40,476 nucleotides of DNA, from the NCBI GenBank assembly GCA_022566015.1, contig JADFJT010000012.1, positions 1 through 40,476 of the forward strand. The letters run 5' to 3'. The notes under the pieces are model-generated. The model was not told the DNA's origin and made no database searches. It saw only the letters and a program-made list of their open reading frames with translations. Within the stretch, counting starts at the first letter, position 1. Every line of letters begins with the position of its first letter. This document shows positions 1 through 8,594 of the stretch, one piece after another. The translations under genes were made by a program, and so were the position numbers. The DNA is from Pseudomonadota bacterium. GTDB taxonomy: Bacteria; Pseudomonadota; Gammaproteobacteria; GCA-001735895.

Positions 1-1638
1 TTTGAAAAATCAATTTTAATTCGTCGCGTTAAACAATTAGAAATTTTTATTATGCTGCTTGGCGCTGTGGCGTTTTATTTGCAAAGCGCCCCTATGTTAA
101 TTTCGATATTATTTTTAATGGGGGCACAGTCGTCCCTGTTTGGCCCGGTTAAGTATAGCCTCTTACCGCAAGTTTTAAGCCCTGAAGAACTGGTGGGTGG
201 CAATGCGATGGTTGAGTTCGGAACCTTTCTGGCAATATTGATGGGTTTGATCGCGGCCGTTTTTATAATCGGCTTTGGCCTTTATATACTATCTCTTGCG
301 GTGGTAGTGTTCGCAATTGCAGGTTACTGGGCGAGTCGCTCAATTCCCACTCTGGCTGCTAACGCACCCGAATTGTCAATTAGTTTCAATATAATAACTC
401 AGACCAGGAGCATACTCCGCGATGCTCGTGAAAACCGCACCGTATTTTATTCTATCCTCGGTATTTCCTGGTTCTGGTTTATCGGCATTACTTACGTCAC
501 CCAGTTACCCAATTATGTACGTTATGAATTAGGCGGTAACGAACAGGTCTATGTACTGTTACTCGCTATGTTTTCGATCGGAATCGGGATGGGTTCTTTT
601 TTGTGTGAGCGACTATCTGGACGCATTGTTGAAATTGGGTTGGTGCCAATAGGCGCGCTGGGTCTGTCCCTTTTTGGCATCGATATTTACTTTGGTCAAT
701 CGCAAGCATCGGGTAACACTTTGATCGCACCGATGGTTTTTCTTTCGAACAGCAGTAATTTGCGCGTCATGTTCGACATCGTCATGCTTGGGATATCGGG
801 TGGTCTGTACATCGTGCCACTCTACGCATTGATCCAGCAACGCAGCAATCCAAAAAAGCGTTCACGTGTTATCGCAGCCAACAATGTCTTAAATGCATTG
901 TTCATGGTAGTGGCTGCAATTTACGGGATGATCGCTCTATCCTCGGGCATTAATATATCGACCCTGTTTTTGATCATGGCGATTATGAACGCCGCTATCG
1001 TATTGTTTATCTTCAAGCTAGTACCCGAATTTATTTTGCGTCTGCTGATCTGGCTAGTGATCCACATCCTATACCGCGTGCGCCAGATCGACCTGGACAA
1101 GATACCCGATACTGGCCCAGCGGTGCTGATTTGCAATCATGTTAGCTTCGTCGATGCGTTACTACTCGCAGGCTGTATCAAACGACCGATTCGTTTCGTG
1201 ATGCACTACCGTATCTTCCAGCTGCCGATTCTTTCTTTTGTATTTAAAACCGCCAATGCCATTCCAATTGCAAGCCCGCGTGAAGACGCGACGATGATGA
1301 AAGAGGCCTTCGATCAAATAAACGCCGCATTAGAGCAAGGAGACCTGGTGTGTATTTTCCCCGAAGGCAAGTTAACCGAAGATGGTGAAATAAATTCATT
1401 CAAGTCTGGTGTGAGCAAAATTCTGGAGCGTGATGCGGTCCCAGTGGTGCCACTCGCTTTGCGTGGCCTGTGGGGCAGCTTTTTCAGCCGTAAATACGGA
1501 AATGCGATGACCCGATGGTTTCCGCGTGGATGGTTCAGTAAAATTGAGTTGGTTGCAGGAGATCCAATCGATGCTGCCGACGCCTCGCTTAAAACTTTGT
1601 ATCGGCAGGTATCGAAGCTGCGCGGCGATATCAGGTAA
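1..1638 (+). CDS. MFS lysophospholipid transporter fused to PlsC acyltransferase (5' end cut by window)
   Basis: The frame is open from base 1, so the true start lies upstream. The first ~335 residues are strongly hydrophobic, with several predicted membrane helices typical of the major facilitator superfamily (LplT-like). From about residue 355 a soluble glycerolipid acyltransferase domain follows. It has the catalytic NHxxxxD motif (NHVSFVD, residues 379-385 of the visible part) and the FPEG substrate motif (453-456). Proteins of this build flip lysophospholipids across the inner membrane and re-acylate them. Aas-type homologues often carry a third AMP-binding acyl-ACP ligase domain. Here the protein stops after PlsC, so it is the two-domain form. 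No partner ligase gene is visible downstream. The family is secure; the exact lipid substrate is inferred. Confidence 0.88.
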   Translation, partial: FEKSILIRRVKQLEIFIMLLGAVAFYLQSAPMLISILFLMGAQSSLFGPVKYSLLPQVLSPEELVGGNAMVEFGTFLAILMGLIAAVFIIGFGLYILSLAVVVFAIAGYWASRSIPTLAANAPELSISFNIITQTRSILRDARENRTVFYSILGISWFWFIGITYVTQLPNYVRYELGGNEQVYVLLLAMFSIGIGMGSFLCERLSGRIVEIGLVPIGALGLSLFGIDIYFGQSQASGNTLIAPMVFLSNSSNLRVMFDIVMLGISGGLYIVPLYALIQQRSNPKKRSRVIAANNVLNALFMVVAAIYGMIALSSGINISTLFLIMAIMNAAIVLFIFKLVPEFILRLLIWLVIHILYRVRQIDLDKIPDTGPAVLICNHVSFVDALLLAGCIKRPIRFVMHYRIFQLPILSFVFKTANAIPIASPREDATMMKEAFDQINAALEQGDLVCIFPEGKLTEDGEINSFKSGVSKILERDAVPVVPLALRGLWGSFFSRKYGNAMTRWFPRGWFSKIELVAGDPIDAADASLKTLYRQVSKLRGDIR

Positions 1639-1683
1639 TCGAACAGGACCTGGTACACACCCTTTGCTTAGCGAGGGGTAAAT

Positions 1684-1717
1684 GTGTAATAACGCACAAT
1701 GGGTGTGCGAGTTACAC
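1684..1717. other. 34-bp interrupted inverted repeat upstream of mmsA
   Basis: GTGTAA (1684-1689) pairs with TTACAC (1712-1717), and CGCACA (1693-1698) pairs with TGTGCG (1704-1709) around a 5-nt loop. The two stems are separated by short unpaired bases. No T-run follows on either strand, so it is a poor intrinsic terminator. Its position just upstream of the putative mmsA promoter fits an operator equally well. The pairing is seen directly; the role is inferred. Confidence 0.45.
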
Positions 1718-1737
1718 CATAGAAATACACTAATATC

Positions 1738-1767
1738 TTGTTTATACTGCTCGCCTCTCAATATATC
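1738..1767 (+). promoter_or_regulatory. Possible mmsA promoter
   Basis: TTGTTT (1738-1743) could be a -35 box, followed after 17-18 nt by an AT-rich ATATATC segment (1761-1767) as -10. This would place transcription start a few bases before the GGAG ribosome binding site of mmsA. The match is weak at the -10. Confidence 0.25.
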
Positions 1768-1787
1768 GGATCATTCACGGAGTCATC

Positions 1788-3314
1788 ATGAGCCAGCCCG
1801 CAGAAGTAGTCAGCTCGAAGATCAGTCAGTTATTCCATTACATTAACGGCGAAAGGGTCGCTGGCAACAGTGGTCGTTTTGGCGATATCTTTAATCCAAG
1901 CCTGGGCGTCCGGGCAGCCGAAGTGCCGCTTGCCTCGAAGGCAGAAGTCGAAGATACGATAGCGGCAGCACAGGAAGCGTTTCCAGCCTGGGCTGCGACT
2001 TCGGTCCTGGCGCGCTCACGCATCATGACAAAATTTGTGCATTTGCTATATGAGCATCAGCACGAACTGGCCGAGCTAGTTTGCAAGGAACATGGCAAGG
2101 TGATCGAGGACGCAATGGGGTCGGTATTGCGCGGTATCGAAGTCGTCGAATTTGCCTGTGGCGCCCCGCACCAGCAAAAAGGCGAGTTCTCCGATAACGT
2201 CGCGCGGGGAATTGATATCTACTCGATGCGTAAACCGCTCGGTGTTGTCGCCGGTATTACTCCGTTCAATTTCCCGGCGATGATTCCTTTATGGATGTCG
2301 GGTATGGCACTGGTCACCGGCAATACCGTGGTCTTAAAGCCATCTGAAAAAGACCCTTCCTGCCCATTACGAATGGCTGAATTATTTGTCGAAGCGGGCG
2401 GTCCTCCCGGCGTATTCAATGTTATCAATGGCGACAAGGAAGCAGTCGATGCACTGCTCAACGACGAGCGCATCAAAGCCGTCAGCTTCGTCGGTTCCAC
2501 CCCCATTGCACAGTACGTTTATGCTACCGCGAGCGCCAACGGCAAACGCTGCCAGGCGATGGGTGGTGCAAAGAATCACATGCTAATTTTGCCAGACGCC
2601 GAACTCGAAGATGTTGCCAATGCGCTAATGGGCGCGGCTTACGGCTCAGCCGGCGAACGGTGTATGTCGATATCAGTTGGCGTTTGTGTCGGCGACGAAG
2701 TCGCGGATCGGCTGATCGATATACTCAAGCCGCGGGTCGAATCGTTGCGTATCGGCTCAAGCCTGGATACCGGTCTCGAAATGGGGCCACTAGTGACCAA
2801 AGAGCACCGCGAAAAAGTGATGAATTATATCCAGATGGCTAAGGATGAAGGTTCGCTACTGGTGGTTGATGGCCGCGATTTTGTCTGCGATGGGCACGAG
2901 AATGGCTACTTCCTTGGCGGTTCGCTGATCGATCAGGTAAAACCCGAGATGCAGTCTTACCAGGAAGAAATTTTCGGCCCCGTATTGCAAATCATACGCG
3001 TCGGGTCGTTCGACGAAGGAATGGCGCTAGCGACCGACCATCCTTTCGGCAACGGAACTTCGATTTTTACCAAAAATGGTGCGGCGGCACGAACTTTCGC
3101 CGACAAGGTTGAAGTCGGGATGGTCGGAATTAATGTTCCTATTCCGGTCCCGTTGGCGTTTCACAGTTTCGGCGGCTGGAAGTCATCCTCCTTCGGTGAC
3201 CATAACCAGTACGGCATGGAAGGATTGCGCTTTTACACCAAAGTCAAAACCGTGACCGCGCGCTGGCAGGATAAGGGGCTGGAAGCCGAATTCTCGATGC
3301 CAGTGCTAAAGTAA
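1788..3314 (+). CDS. mmsA: CoA-acylating methylmalonate-semialdehyde dehydrogenase
   Basis: This 508-residue protein has the length and motifs of MmsA, an NAD-dependent aldehyde dehydrogenase. MmsA converts methylmalonate semialdehyde or malonate semialdehyde plus CoA to propionyl-CoA or acetyl-CoA in valine, beta-alanine and inositol breakdown. The catalytic cysteine is C292 in GERCMS. The segment GGAKNH replaces the usual aldehyde dehydrogenase motif with the general-base glutamate, a hallmark of the CoA-acylating MMSDH branch. TPFNFPAM and the C-terminal FGGWKSSSFGD segment are also characteristic. The ATG start has a GGAG ribosome binding site about 5 nt upstream. No other valine or inositol catabolic genes are next to it, so it appears monocistronic here. 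Cytoplasmic tetramer in known homologues. Confidence 0.95.
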   Translation: MSQPAEVVSSKISQLFHYINGERVAGNSGRFGDIFNPSLGVRAAEVPLASKAEVEDTIAAAQEAFPAWAATSVLARSRIMTKFVHLLYEHQHELAELVCKEHGKVIEDAMGSVLRGIEVVEFACGAPHQQKGEFSDNVARGIDIYSMRKPLGVVAGITPFNFPAMIPLWMSGMALVTGNTVVLKPSEKDPSCPLRMAELFVEAGGPPGVFNVINGDKEAVDALLNDERIKAVSFVGSTPIAQYVYATASANGKRCQAMGGAKNHMLILPDAELEDVANALMGAAYGSAGERCMSISVGVCVGDEVADRLIDILKPRVESLRIGSSLDTGLEMGPLVTKEHREKVMNYIQMAKDEGSLLVVDGRDFVCDGHENGYFLGGSLIDQVKPEMQSYQEEIFGPVLQIIRVGSFDEGMALATDHPFGNGTSIFTKNGAAARTFADKVEVGMVGINVPIPVPLAFHSFGGWKSSSFGDHNQYGMEGLRFYTKVKTVTARWQDKGLEAEFSMPVLK

Positions 3315-3454
3315 CAACAACCACACCATCCATCAGGGGTATAGGTACGGTATGCCGATTAGCATCGTTACAGACAGGCGATGCAGGAGCAATTGCCGAG
3401 AAGCAAAAATCGGTGACACGACTATTGCAAAAAAAGTATTTTAATTCATACCTG

Positions 3455-4159
3455 TTAGTTATTCATGCTGTAGTTGTACTCCATAACCCTCTTGCTGGCG
3501 AAAACCTGCGCGTGGAATGAAACGATTACGCGGTCTTCGTCACCGTTGTAGGGAAAAGGCATGTGCTTGATATGCGATGGAAACACGACCAGCTTACCGT
3601 CCTGCGGGTAAGAATCCCAACTACTGTCTTGAAGGTAATAATTGCCATAATCACCATGGCCACCCGCCATATATTCCATATGCGGTCCATATAAGCGCGT
3701 GACGCCATTGGGCTGTTTGCCCGCGTGCGATTCGGGCGAACTGCTAGAATCGCCTGCGCGCACATAGTAAACCCCTGACCAGGAACAATTGCCGTGCACG
3801 TGGGTTTCTTGAAACGCGTGTCCGTTGGTGATCTGAAACCATAGACCGGTGATATTGATCTTGACTTTATCGTTTGCCTGCCAGAGGTGCGCATTTGCGT
3901 CTTTCGCGACTTCCATAATGCTTTCACCGATAAAATCGGTCAGTTCACCGAGTTCTCTGTGCAACGGGTATTGTTTCAACAGGTCGTCGCGACTGGCATA
4001 GAACAGTTTCGGGCTACGTTGCTTCTTATCCCGATGTGCGTAGAACAAATCAAGTAATACCGGGTTGACCTTTTGGTGGTGACCAAAGCGTCTTGTCAGC
4101 AGGGTAACCGGCCAGAGTTTGATAATATTCGGATTCTTACGGGTTTTGTTTTTGGCCAT
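3455..4159 (-). CDS. Putative 2OG-Fe(II) oxygenase (TIGR02466-type)
   Basis: I place the start at 4159 rather than at the longest-frame start 4216, because AGGA lies about 9 nt upstream of this ATG. The product is 234 residues. It resembles the uncharacterised TIGR02466 group of putative 2-oxoglutarate/iron oxygenases. A histidine-rich strand ETHVHGNCSW is followed by SGVYYVRAG, and near the C-terminus come FPSHIKHMPFPY and DRVIVSFHAQ. Together these fit the double-stranded beta-helix layout with HxH and distal His/Arg ligands for iron and 2-oxoglutarate. The N-terminus is basic, with no signal peptide. It lies downstream of, and in the same direction as, the unknown gene at 4253-5152, but the 93-nt gap contains a Fur-like site, so it may have its own promoter. 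The substrate is unknown. Confidence 0.75.
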   Translation of the reverse strand: MAKNKTRKNPNIIKLWPVTLLTRRFGHHQKVNPVLLDLFYAHRDKKQRSPKLFYASRDDLLKQYPLHRELGELTDFIGESIMEVAKDANAHLWQANDKVKINITGLWFQITNGHAFQETHVHGNCSWSGVYYVRAGDSSSSPESHAGKQPNGVTRLYGPHMEYMAGGHGDYGNYYLQDSSWDSYPQDGKLVVFPSHIKHMPFPYNGDEDRVIVSFHAQVFASKRVMEYNYSMNN

Positions 4160-4171
4160 CTGGATTCCTGT

Positions 4172-4190
4172 ATTAACGATTATCGTTATA
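4172..4190 (-). promoter_or_regulatory. Fur-box-like operator upstream of the putative oxygenase
   Basis: Read on the minus strand, this 19-mer is TATAACGATAATCGTTAAT. It matches the classical Fur consensus GATAATGATAATCATTATC at 14 of 19 positions by hand count, with the central GATAATC intact. It contains a perfect inverted repeat, AACGAT-T-ATCGTT (4175-4187). It lies 12 nt before the chosen start codon at 4159, overlapping the expected promoter/leader. Iron-dependent regulation of an iron enzyme is plausible but inferred. Confidence 0.4.
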
Positions 4191-4252
4191 ATCGCGCAAA
4201 ACCTCGCCGCCGTCACGCAGGTTCTTGGCAGAAGGACTTGTTCCGAGGTTCC

Positions 4253-5152
4253 TTAGAAGTCCGGGGCCTCGTATTGCCGACATTTTTCAATGTATTTCGC
4301 TGTGCCTAACGGCATCGGAACTCGCGCGCCAGCTATATTACCCAGTAGTTCCCTGCCCTCGCGCAACAGTGCCTTACCCTGATCGGTACGCATTTTCAGC
4401 AATTGATCGGGGTTGTCGGGCAAGTCCGGTTCGAATGAATCGAGTGCTTCCGCAAGTGCCACAAACTCTGGCCATATTTTGAAAATATGCGGATCTTTTT
4501 TCATCGTTTCAGCCGCGTGCCTGGCTGCAGCGGCATATTCGATAATGGTTTCCCTGGCATCTGCAAATAATACGCTGGAACAAAATGTTTCAACCATGGT
4601 ATCGGCGATCAGGTCGATATCGCGCATGCTTTGCGCAATCTTGACAAATCTGGACTGGTAAAATTCAGCCGGGGGCATGGTAAAAGCTTTAAACGGTTCG
4701 CCCCATATCTCGTCTATTCCTTCGCAGCCGCTTTGGTGCTTAACTTGTTTACCCAGCTGCAATGCCTCTTGAAAACAGTCGCTACATTCGCGCATCAGTT
4801 CGTTAGTCTTACTCACTTTGACGCCGAGCTCAGCAAGATCAACGATCGAGGTAAACAAATCGGTAGCCCGATTGAACAGGGCCCCAGCCAGCATCGCCGC
4901 ATTAACGCGCTTGCGCTCCGGGCAAGTTTGCGCCCGGTAGGCTGCACGTGCCGCTTCGAGGCTGCGTCCCGGCGTGTTAATGCCTGCTTCGGTATGGTGA
5001 AACGCACGACGGGTCAGGCTGTCGATCAATCGCTTGCGATTGGTCAGCGTATCGTCGAGCGGTGGGTAGTAGCGAATCCAGTAGCCATAATAATAAATAT
5101 GTTCAGTGCCATCGATTTCGCGACGCTCACAGTTTTTGGGAGAATCTTTCAT
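4253..5152 (-). CDS. Unrecognised helical protein
   Basis: About 299 residues if started at 5152; the frame extends to an upstream ATG at 5218. None of the candidate starts has a convincing ribosome binding site, so the start is uncertain. I do not recognise the family. The N-terminus is rich in aromatic and charged residues (YYYGYWIRYYPP), followed by long, probably helical segments rich in Ala, Glu and Lys, with scattered cysteines. There is no signal peptide, no membrane segment and no obvious catalytic motif. A HAAETMKKDPH stretch and a C-terminal IEKCRQYEAPDF are visible. It reads toward the putative oxygenase gene and could be co-transcribed with it. Length, codon use and the lack of a competing frame support a real gene. 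Confidence 0.6.
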   Translation of the reverse strand: MKDSPKNCERREIDGTEHIYYYGYWIRYYPPLDDTLTNRKRLIDSLTRRAFHHTEAGINTPGRSLEAARAAYRAQTCPERKRVNAAMLAGALFNRATDLFTSIVDLAELGVKVSKTNELMRECSDCFQEALQLGKQVKHQSGCEGIDEIWGEPFKAFTMPPAEFYQSRFVKIAQSMRDIDLIADTMVETFCSSVLFADARETIIEYAAAARHAAETMKKDPHIFKIWPEFVALAEALDSFEPDLPDNPDQLLKMRTDQGKALLREGRELLGNIAGARVPMPLGTAKYIEKCRQYEAPDF

Positions 5153-5361
5153 CTGCGCATTAACAATAACCTGCTGCCGAATGGAACCCATCGGTGGACG
5201 AATCGATGTGCAAATCATAAATCAAACTTGCGCATCCATCCAGGATATACGTCACAGTACCAATAACTATCACCGATACTTCGTGGGAGGACTCTGATCA
5301 TAATGGCACTTAATAAATTCCGACTCGTACGCCCACTATTGTTTTTATTCCAGTAAGGATA

Positions 5362-5400
5362 GCTCATCTACTGAGCCATTATGTGTTTATAATCAGGCAA
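5362..5400 (+). promoter_or_regulatory. recC promoter region with inverted repeat
   Basis: A perfect TATAAT (5388-5393) lies only 6 nt before the recC ATG (5400), so transcription would start at or next to the start codon. No good -35 is present. The -35 zone instead holds an inverted repeat, GCTCA-tctac-TGAGC (5362-5376). The only purine-rich Shine-Dalgarno candidate (AGG, 5395-5397) is too close to the ATG. A leaderless message is one reading of this. Confidence 0.4.
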
Positions 5401-8400
5401 TGGCATTTTCCATCCTTAGCTCTAACCGCATCGAAAAATTGCAGCAGTCGATGTGTCGCCATCTGTCCGAAATACCCCTACCTAACCCATTGGCACGTGA
5501 AATTATTGTAGTTCCAACATTTGCGATGGCGCGCTGGCTCAATTTACAACAGGCCCGGCGACAGGGAATTGCCGCCAATATCGGTTACCCGCAGCCTGCC
5601 GAATGGATTTGGCAACTCGCCGCATCGTTACTCGAACAAGTCCCCGATCAGGATCCATTACGAACTGAGACCACCTGCTGGAAAATATTTTCACTATTGC
5701 CAGGCAGGTTAAAACAGCGCGCATTTGCTCCATTACAACAGTACCTGTACGACGACGAGCAGGGCGTCAGGCGCTGGCAACTATCTGATCGTATCGCCGA
5801 TGTATTCGATCGTTACCAGCACTATCGTCCTACGATGATACGAGAATGGTCGCAAGGTAAAGAAGATCACTGGCAGGCTCAACTATGGCGTGCGCTGGTT
5901 GAAGCCGATGCGCCAGTTCATCGCACCGAAGTACTCGGGCTCCTGATCGAATTACTGCACTCCAATGTAACCCTAGACAGCTTACCCGAACGGATCAGCC
6001 TGTTCGCACTTTCCAGTATACCGCCGTCTTATATTGATGTGATTTTGGCACTTGCCCGACATATCGAGATCACCTTCTACCAGCACAGCCCGACCGACCA
6101 CTACTGGGCCGATTTAAAATCGAGCAAATCGCAGGCTCGACGCAAGCTTTCTAATCCGCAACAAGATGGATACGACGAAGCAGGTAATGAGCTGCTCGCG
6201 TCCTGGGGACGGCAGGGCCAGGTGTTGCAGGACTTGTTGCTGGATCAGGATTCTCTGTTGACCAGCGACCTCGAACTATATCGCGCACCGGGTGCCGCAA
6301 CGCTGTTAACAGCAATTCAGCAAAGTATATTCGATCTCGATGCCGATGAAATTGATATTCAGGCCGATGGGTCGCTCTCGATTCACCTGTGCCATAGCCC
6401 GCTGCGCGAATGCCAGGTATTGCACGATCAATTGCTCACCATGTTAGACCGCGATCCCGATTTAACAACCGAGGATATTCTGGTGATGGTGCCCGAAATC
6501 AGCCGCTACGCACCCTATATCGAAGCGGTGTTTGAGGAAAATACCAACCAGGCGCGACCCAGTTTACACTGGAACCTGTCGGATATTACGCTCGCAGACG
6601 AACACCCGCTGGTGCTGACCTTTTTACAGCTGCTCAAGTTATCGGGCAGTCGATTTCACTATTCCGAAGTCACCGCTTATCTCGACATCGCGGAAATTCG
6701 AAAACGCTTCGATATCGATGAAACGGCGCTTCAGGATATTCACTCAATACTCGATGAATCTCGTGTACGTTGGGGCGTCGATGGGGCGCACAAAACAGCG
6801 CTTGATCTTCCTGCAACCTTGGAAAATACCTGGCAACAGGCCCACCAGCGTATTTTTGCAGGTTACGCGTTTGAGAACGCCGATTTCTGGCATGGTATTG
6901 CCCCACTGCAGGGAGTCGAGGGGGAAAGGGCTCAAAACCTGGGGAAATTCTGGTTACTCTTCGAACGACTATTATTCTGGCGCGAACAACTCAATACTGC
7001 CTGCCCCGCGTCGACGTGGCAATCCCGCCTGAACCGCCTGCTTGAAGACCTGTTTGTCGAAACAGATTCAAACTCTGGCCATCTGCAACAAATTCGCGAT
7101 GCGATCAGCCAACTGGAGCTGGCTGATGAAACAATCGTTTCCCCTGCATTACTTGACCACTGGATGGAAAAGCAGCTTGCCCGTCAGGAAACACGGGGGC
7201 GATTATTTTCTGGCGGTATTACCTTTTGTGGCATGCGCCCAATGCGTAGCCTGCCTTTTAAGGTAATCTGCCTGCTCGGGATGAATGATGATGCTTTTCC
7301 ACGTCGCGAAACGCCGGTGGAATTCGACCTGATGGCCGACCATCGGCATCCCGGTGACCCGTTAAAGTCGGACGAAGACCGCTACCTGATGCTTGAAACC
7401 CTGCTGTGCGCGCGACAGGCGCTTTACATAAGCTACTGTGGTCGCAACCTGAAAGACAATAGCGATTGCCAGCCATCGGTACTGGTTCAGGAATTACTCG
7501 ATTTCATCGATACCCGGTTTGCGCCGTCCGGCAAGTGTGATCGACGCCTGAGCGAAGCGCTCACTACCGTACATCCGATGCAGACTTTTGCGGCTAACAA
7601 CTTTGGCCCCAAATCAATCAGTTATGACAGTTACTGGTGCTCGGTCGCCAATAGAATGCTCTATCCGGAAGATCCGAATCTCCTGGCATCCTGGCCGACG
7701 AAGCCATTAGCAACTGATTCGGACTCCGAATTGGATATTAATTTGGCTCAAATGCGACGTTTCCTGCAACACCCGATCCGATACTTTTTCAATCAGCGTC
7801 TGAATCTCTGGCTGGACGAGGCGCAGACTACGGATGAAGACGAAGCTTTTTCGCTGGAAGGTCTCGAGAAATGGCAAATCAAGCAGCGACTGGCAAAGGA
7901 TTATCTCGACTGTGGAGAAATCCGACCCGAGAGATTACTCGCCGAGGGTTATCTGCCCCACGGACATGCCGCGATCGAAAGCTTCGAGCAATTAGAGCTC
8001 GAGCTCGAAAATCTGTTCGTACGGTTGGCGCCTTTTCGCGGGCTGACCGGCGAGTCGCGAGAGTTTGAGCATTATTTCGGTGGATACGGTCGGCTCAGCG
8101 GGAAGATAAAACAATACTATGCCGGCAAGGGTCTAATGCACTTCGCTACCGCTTCATTGAATGGAAAAAATCTGCTAGCACTGTGGGTAGACCATCTGGC
8201 CCTGTGTGCCAGCGAGCAGCTTGCAGACGATGAATCCAGTTCGCTAATCTGGCACGGTGGCGGCATACAATTAAATCGGCTCGAAGCCGACGACGCACAG
8301 GAACAACTACAGGATTATCTGCTTCTGTACCGAACGGGCCTGGGTTATCCACTACCCGCATTCCCAGGGGCCAGTTTCGCCTGGTCGCGTGAAGAAGATG

Positions 8401-8594
8401 AGGTTAAGGCACAAAGAGAATCCCTTAAAAAGTGGCATGGGGACAGCTTTCGTGAAATTCCAGGGGATAAGCACGACGCATATGTGAGGCTCGCTCTACG
8501 CAACACCGACGAGGCTCCAGTACCTGGTTCCGAATTTGAGCGCTGCGCAAACCGCATTTACGCCCGCCTGCACCAACGCAGCCTCGATCTATGA
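5400..8594 (+). CDS. recC: RecBCD enzyme, gamma subunit RecC
   Basis: A 1064-residue protein, close to the usual ~1100. RecC is the inactivated helicase/nuclease-like subunit of exonuclease V: it splits the duplex and recognises Chi on the 3' strand. The N-terminus (SSNRIEKL, then GIAANIGYPQPAEWIW) aligns well from memory with E. coli RecC (HSNRLDVL, GIAANIDFPLPASFIW). This supports the ATG chosen despite the absence of a clear ribosome binding site. Also typical are GGITFCGMRPMRSLPFKVICLLG and DDAFPRRE in the central region. The stop overlaps the recB start by 4 nt (ATGA), indicating translational coupling. Unlike E. coli, there is no ptrA between recC and recB. Confidence 0.96.
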   Translation: MAFSILSSNRIEKLQQSMCRHLSEIPLPNPLAREIIVVPTFAMARWLNLQQARRQGIAANIGYPQPAEWIWQLAASLLEQVPDQDPLRTETTCWKIFSLLPGRLKQRAFAPLQQYLYDDEQGVRRWQLSDRIADVFDRYQHYRPTMIREWSQGKEDHWQAQLWRALVEADAPVHRTEVLGLLIELLHSNVTLDSLPERISLFALSSIPPSYIDVILALARHIEITFYQHSPTDHYWADLKSSKSQARRKLSNPQQDGYDEAGNELLASWGRQGQVLQDLLLDQDSLLTSDLELYRAPGAATLLTAIQQSIFDLDADEIDIQADGSLSIHLCHSPLRECQVLHDQLLTMLDRDPDLTTEDILVMVPEISRYAPYIEAVFEENTNQARPSLHWNLSDITLADEHPLVLTFLQLLKLSGSRFHYSEVTAYLDIAEIRKRFDIDETALQDIHSILDESRVRWGVDGAHKTALDLPATLENTWQQAHQRIFAGYAFENADFWHGIAPLQGVEGERAQNLGKFWLLFERLLFWREQLNTACPASTWQSRLNRLLEDLFVETDSNSGHLQQIRDAISQLELADETIVSPALLDHWMEKQLARQETRGRLFSGGITFCGMRPMRSLPFKVICLLGMNDDAFPRRETPVEFDLMADHRHPGDPLKSDEDRYLMLETLLCARQALYISYCGRNLKDNSDCQPSVLVQELLDFIDTRFAPSGKCDRRLSEALTTVHPMQTFAANNFGPKSISYDSYWCSVANRMLYPEDPNLLASWPTKPLATDSDSELDINLAQMRRFLQHPIRYFFNQRLNLWLDEAQTTDEDEAFSLEGLEKWQIKQRLAKDYLDCGEIRPERLLAEGYLPHGHAAIESFEQLELELENLFVRLAPFRGLTGESREFEHYFGGYGRLSGKIKQYYAGKGLMHFATASLNGKNLLALWVDHLALCASEQLADDESSSLIWHGGGIQLNRLEADDAQEQLQDYLLLYRTGLGYPLPAFPGASFAWSREEDEVKAQRESLKKWHGDSFREIPGDKHDAYVRLALRNTDEAPVPGSEFERCANRIYARLHQRSLDL

